From NCBI RefSeq assembly GCF_902499335.1, contig NZ_CABVQK010000010.1:264308-328307 (forward strand): 64,000 bases of DNA, in the 5' to 3' direction. Positions within the stretch are counted from its first letter, which is position 1, and every line of letters begins with the position of its first letter. Below are positions 61,676 through 64,000 of this stretch, in pieces. This stretch comes from Burkholderia lata. GTDB lineage: Bacteria > Pseudomonadota > Gammaproteobacteria > Burkholderiales > Burkholderiaceae. Both the position numbers and the translations under genes were made by a program. A model generated the notes under the pieces. It saw only the letters and a list, made by a program, of their open reading frames with translations. It made no database searches and was not told the DNA's origin.

Positions 61676-62920
61676 ATGGATTTCGACGTCATCGTTCTGG
61701 GGGCCGGCATCGTCGGCGTGTCGTCGGCGCTGCATCTGCAGGATCGCGGGCTGCGCGTCGCGCTCGTCGACCGGCGCGCGCCCGGCGAGGAAACGAGCCA
61801 CGGCAATGCGGGGCTGATCGAGCGCTCGTCGGTCGTGCCGTATGCGTTTCCGCGCCGGCTCGGCACGCTGCTGCGCTATGCGCGCAACCGCTCGGTCGAT
61901 CTCTATTGGGACTATCGCGCGCTGCCCGCTTATGCGGGCTGGCTCGCGCGCTTCTGGCGCGAATCGTCGCCGCAGCGGCTGGCCGCCGCCGCGCGTGACC
62001 TGCTGCCGCTCGTCGCGGCGAGCGTGGTCGAGCATGACGCGCTGCTCGCGCGCACCGATGCGCAGCCGCTCGTGCACGACGGCGGGTGGATCGAGGCGTT
62101 CCGTTCGCCCGTGCTGTTCGACGCGGAAGCACGCGCGCAGCAGCGCGTGGCCGACGCGCACGGGCTGCGGATGACCGTGCTCGATGCACGTGCGCTGCGT
62201 GCGCGCGAGCCCGGCGTCAGCGACGCGTTCTGCGGCGCATTCCACTGGCAGGACCCGAAGACCGTGTCGAGCCCGGGCGGGCTGACCAAGGCCTATGCGC
62301 GGCTGTTCGAGCGCGACGGTGGCACGTTCGCGCTCGGCGATGCCCGGACGCTCGTGCACGTGGATGACGGCTGGCAAGTCGGTACCGAGCACGGGCCGAT
62401 CTCGGCGCGCTCGGCCGTGGTTGCGCTCGGGCCGTGGTCCGATCACGTCTTTGAGCCGCTTGGCTACCGGATTCCGCTGCGCGCGAAGCGCGGCTACCAC
62501 ATGCACTACCGGCCCACGCGCGCGCCGTTGAACGTGCCCGTGTGCGATACCGAGGAAGGTTTCGTCGTCGCGCCGATGGAAGGCGGCCGCCTGCGGCTCA
62601 CGACCGGCGTCGAGATCGCGCTGCGCGGCGCACCGCCGACCGGCGTGCAGCTCGCGCGCGCCGAGCCGCTGGCACGCGACGCGTTCGGCATCGGTGAGCG
62701 GCTCGATCCCGAACCGTGGCTCGGGATGCGGCCATGCACGCCCGACATGCGCCCGGTGATCGGGCCCGCGCCGCGCCATCGCAACCTGTGGTTCGCGTTC
62801 GGCCATTGTCACCACGGGCTCACGCTCGGCCCCGCGACCGGGCGCCTGCTCGCCGAAATGATGACGGGCGCGCCGACCTATATCGATCCCCATCCGTACC
62901 GGCCCGCGCGCTTCGGCTGA
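61676..62920 (+). CDS. FAD-dependent D-amino-acid dehydrogenase (DadA/DauA-like)
   Basis: The 414-residue protein starts DFDVIVLGAGIVGVSSALHL (GxGxxG) and has ETSHGNAGLIERSSVVPYAFP, typical of DadA-like enzymes. The C-terminal DAO parts are PWLGMRPCTPDMRPVIGPAP and FGHCHHGLTLGPATGRLLAEM. It should oxidise a D-amino acid to the 2-oxo acid and pass electrons to the respiratory chain. Next to an OCD-family gene, a YheO/DauR-type regulator and a basic amino-acid binding protein, D-arginine or D-lysine is the likely substrate. Confidence 0.88.
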   Translation: MDFDVIVLGAGIVGVSSALHLQDRGLRVALVDRRAPGEETSHGNAGLIERSSVVPYAFPRRLGTLLRYARNRSVDLYWDYRALPAYAGWLARFWRESSPQRLAAAARDLLPLVAASVVEHDALLARTDAQPLVHDGGWIEAFRSPVLFDAEARAQQRVADAHGLRMTVLDARALRAREPGVSDAFCGAFHWQDPKTVSSPGGLTKAYARLFERDGGTFALGDARTLVHVDDGWQVGTEHGPISARSAVVALGPWSDHVFEPLGYRIPLRAKRGYHMHYRPTRAPLNVPVCDTEEGFVVAPMEGGRLRLTTGVEIALRGAPPTGVQLARAEPLARDAFGIGERLDPEPWLGMRPCTPDMRPVIGPAPRHRNLWFAFGHCHHGLTLGPATGRLLAEMMTGAPTYIDPHPYRPARFG

Positions 62921-63416
62921 TCCGGCGGCGCGCGCTGCGTCGCGCGCGCCGGGGGCGCGGCCGCCTTCACAATGTTTCAGTCTGCTATCCGAATTATCGG
63001 AAATCACGCAATCGGAAATGATCTGCGTAATCGGCAAGAAAGATAATCGCGAAATAAAGAAAATCAGCAAATCAGCGATTTTTCAATGCATTTTCATATT
63101 GATGAAATGCGTAATCGGCAGCCGCTTGTGATGGTGTAGCGCAGCGTCGCGGCGGGGTGTTCCGATGTTACGTGGAATGTACCGGAACACGTTACCACGG
63201 GGCTCGCAAACGTTACGTTACATCGGCGTTCCGTCGGCCTTTTTTGTCAGATGATTGCGGCGCCGGAGCCGTGCATTTCGTCTGAAACCGATTAAAAAAG
63301 CGTTATTGCTCGTCAATAGGCAGACGAATCAATCCATTTTTTCGAATTGGCACACTTCGTGCAATCCGTCCCCATGCTTTATCAACGTTGTGCCAACCGA
63401 GATGGGGAAAATAAAG
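62921..63416. other. 496-base AT-rich leader with repeats before the TGAL-repeat gene
   Basis: No gene is seen. TGCGTAATCGGCA occurs twice (63024-63036 and 63108-63120). GTGTTCCG/CGGAACAC (63157-63164 and 63183-63190) is a perfect inverted repeat nested within a longer one (63162-63173 with 63215-63226, one mismatch). The two pairings overlap and so exclude each other. A T-run stands at 63240-63246. This may be a regulated leader of the downstream gene. Confidence 0.5.
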
Positions 63417-64000
63417 ATGGGACACAATCTGAAATTGACGGGTGTAGCGCTGTCGGTCGCGACGGTGTTCGGGGTACTGGCTTCGGGTTCCGCGATGGCG
63501 GGAGCCCTTGATACGCTTCCGATCCCGCAAGTGATCGTCAACCCGCCGACGAACAGCGTGTCGGTCGGGTTGGTCGCGACGGGTACGTCGCCGCTGGGCT
63601 CGGTCACCGTGGCGGCAGGCGGAGCGGGCGCGATCCAGACGTCGCTTGGCGATCCCGGCCAGGTGCTGTCGGGCGCCGTGGGGGCGGTGACGGGCGCACT
63701 CGGCGGTGGCGGCGGCACGGTGCAGCCGCTCGCGCCGGTTCAGGGTGTGGTGAATCAGGTGACGGGGGCGCTGAGCGGCGGCAACCCGGCGGGTGCGTTG
63801 ACCGGTGCGCTGAATACGGCGACGGGTGCGTTGAGCAATGCGGTTGGCACGGTAACGGGTGCACTGGGTAATGTCGGCGGCGGGTCGAATCCGCTGGCGC
63901 CGGTTCAAGGTGTCGTCAATCAGGTGACGGGCGCGCTAGGCGGTGGCAACCCTGCTGGTGCGTTGACGGGTGCACTCGGCACGGTCACGGGCGCACTGGG
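63417..64000 (+). CDS. Exported TGAL-repeat protein, 3' truncated by window edge
   Basis: An ATG after a GGGGA ribosome site opens a frame that is still open at the window end (194 full codons). A signal peptide ends SAMAG. After about 70 residues the protein becomes Gly/Ala/Thr/Val-rich with many VTGAL/LTGAL units, and a 55-residue block beginning PLAPVQGVVNQVTGAL repeats (63726 and 63891, 165-base period). Such proteins in Burkholderia are often labelled collagen-like or hypothetical. I assign no function; a secreted or surface structural protein is the best guess. Confidence 0.75.
   Translation, partial: MGHNLKLTGVALSVATVFGVLASGSAMAGALDTLPIPQVIVNPPTNSVSVGLVATGTSPLGSVTVAAGGAGAIQTSLGDPGQVLSGAVGAVTGALGGGGGTVQPLAPVQGVVNQVTGALSGGNPAGALTGALNTATGALSNAVGTVTGALGNVGGGSNPLAPVQGVVNQVTGALGGGNPAGALTGALGTVTGAL

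Overview
The window is high-GC DNA, dense in genes with many 4-base ATGA/GTGA stop-start overlaps. Gene content and order point to a Burkholderia main chromosome, probably of the cepacia complex: ybgC-tolQRAB-pal-cpoB beside glyA-nrdR, a homogentisate pathway, a 3-hydroxybutyrate oligomer hydrolase, and many LysR/AraC regulators and MFS pumps. This assignment rests on recognised proteins only, because no database was searched.

Left part (1-19 kb). An operon running off the left edge (1-5267) combines two glycosyltransferases, a secreted unknown, a ferritin-like diiron protein, a PAP2-type phosphotransferase and a membrane fatty-acid desaturase. It looks like an uncharacterised glycolipid or lipid-modification system. 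A tRNA-Lys(UUU) gene with its own consensus promoter and terminator follows on the other strand. The Tol-Pal envelope operon then runs leftwards from ybgC. Divergent ydfG and glyA flank a leader that carries a ZTP riboswitch directly behind a well-formed promoter. nrdR follows glyA. A five-gene minor-pilin operon (FimT, PilV, PilW, PilX and PilE types) comes next, then three small membrane or envelope genes of the YqjD/YqjE type on the minus strand.

Middle (19-41 kb). A 1-Cys peroxiredoxin converges on gcdH (glutaryl-CoA dehydrogenase), which is divergent from an IclR regulator whose promoter is overlapped by a palindrome. A degenerate EAL protein is divergent from a catabolic operon: a two-component 3-hydroxyphenylacetate hydroxylase of MhaA/MhaB type, an aromatic-acid MFS importer, hmgA and fahA. 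Two MFS pumps, bluB, ldhA with a LysR gene, a class V aminotransferase, an AraC regulator, an EamA exporter and another MFS protein complete the section.

Right part (41-64 kb). The xdhABC operon contains an XdhC lacking its N-terminal domain, preceded by a repeat-like insert that keeps a tiny reading frame coupled to xdhC. Then come a SnoaL-like protein, a LysR regulator, a 2-hydroxychromene-2-carboxylate isomerase-like protein, a TAXI-type binding protein, a BON protein, two exported hydrolases (3HB oligomer hydrolase and S10 peptidase), a TSUP transporter, a DHA2 pump and a FrnE-like DsbA protein. A divergent cluster resembling the Pseudomonas D-arginine dauBAR set follows, with a binding protein and repeated GTCTA-N3-TAGAC palindromes. 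The window ends inside an exported TGAL-repeat protein.
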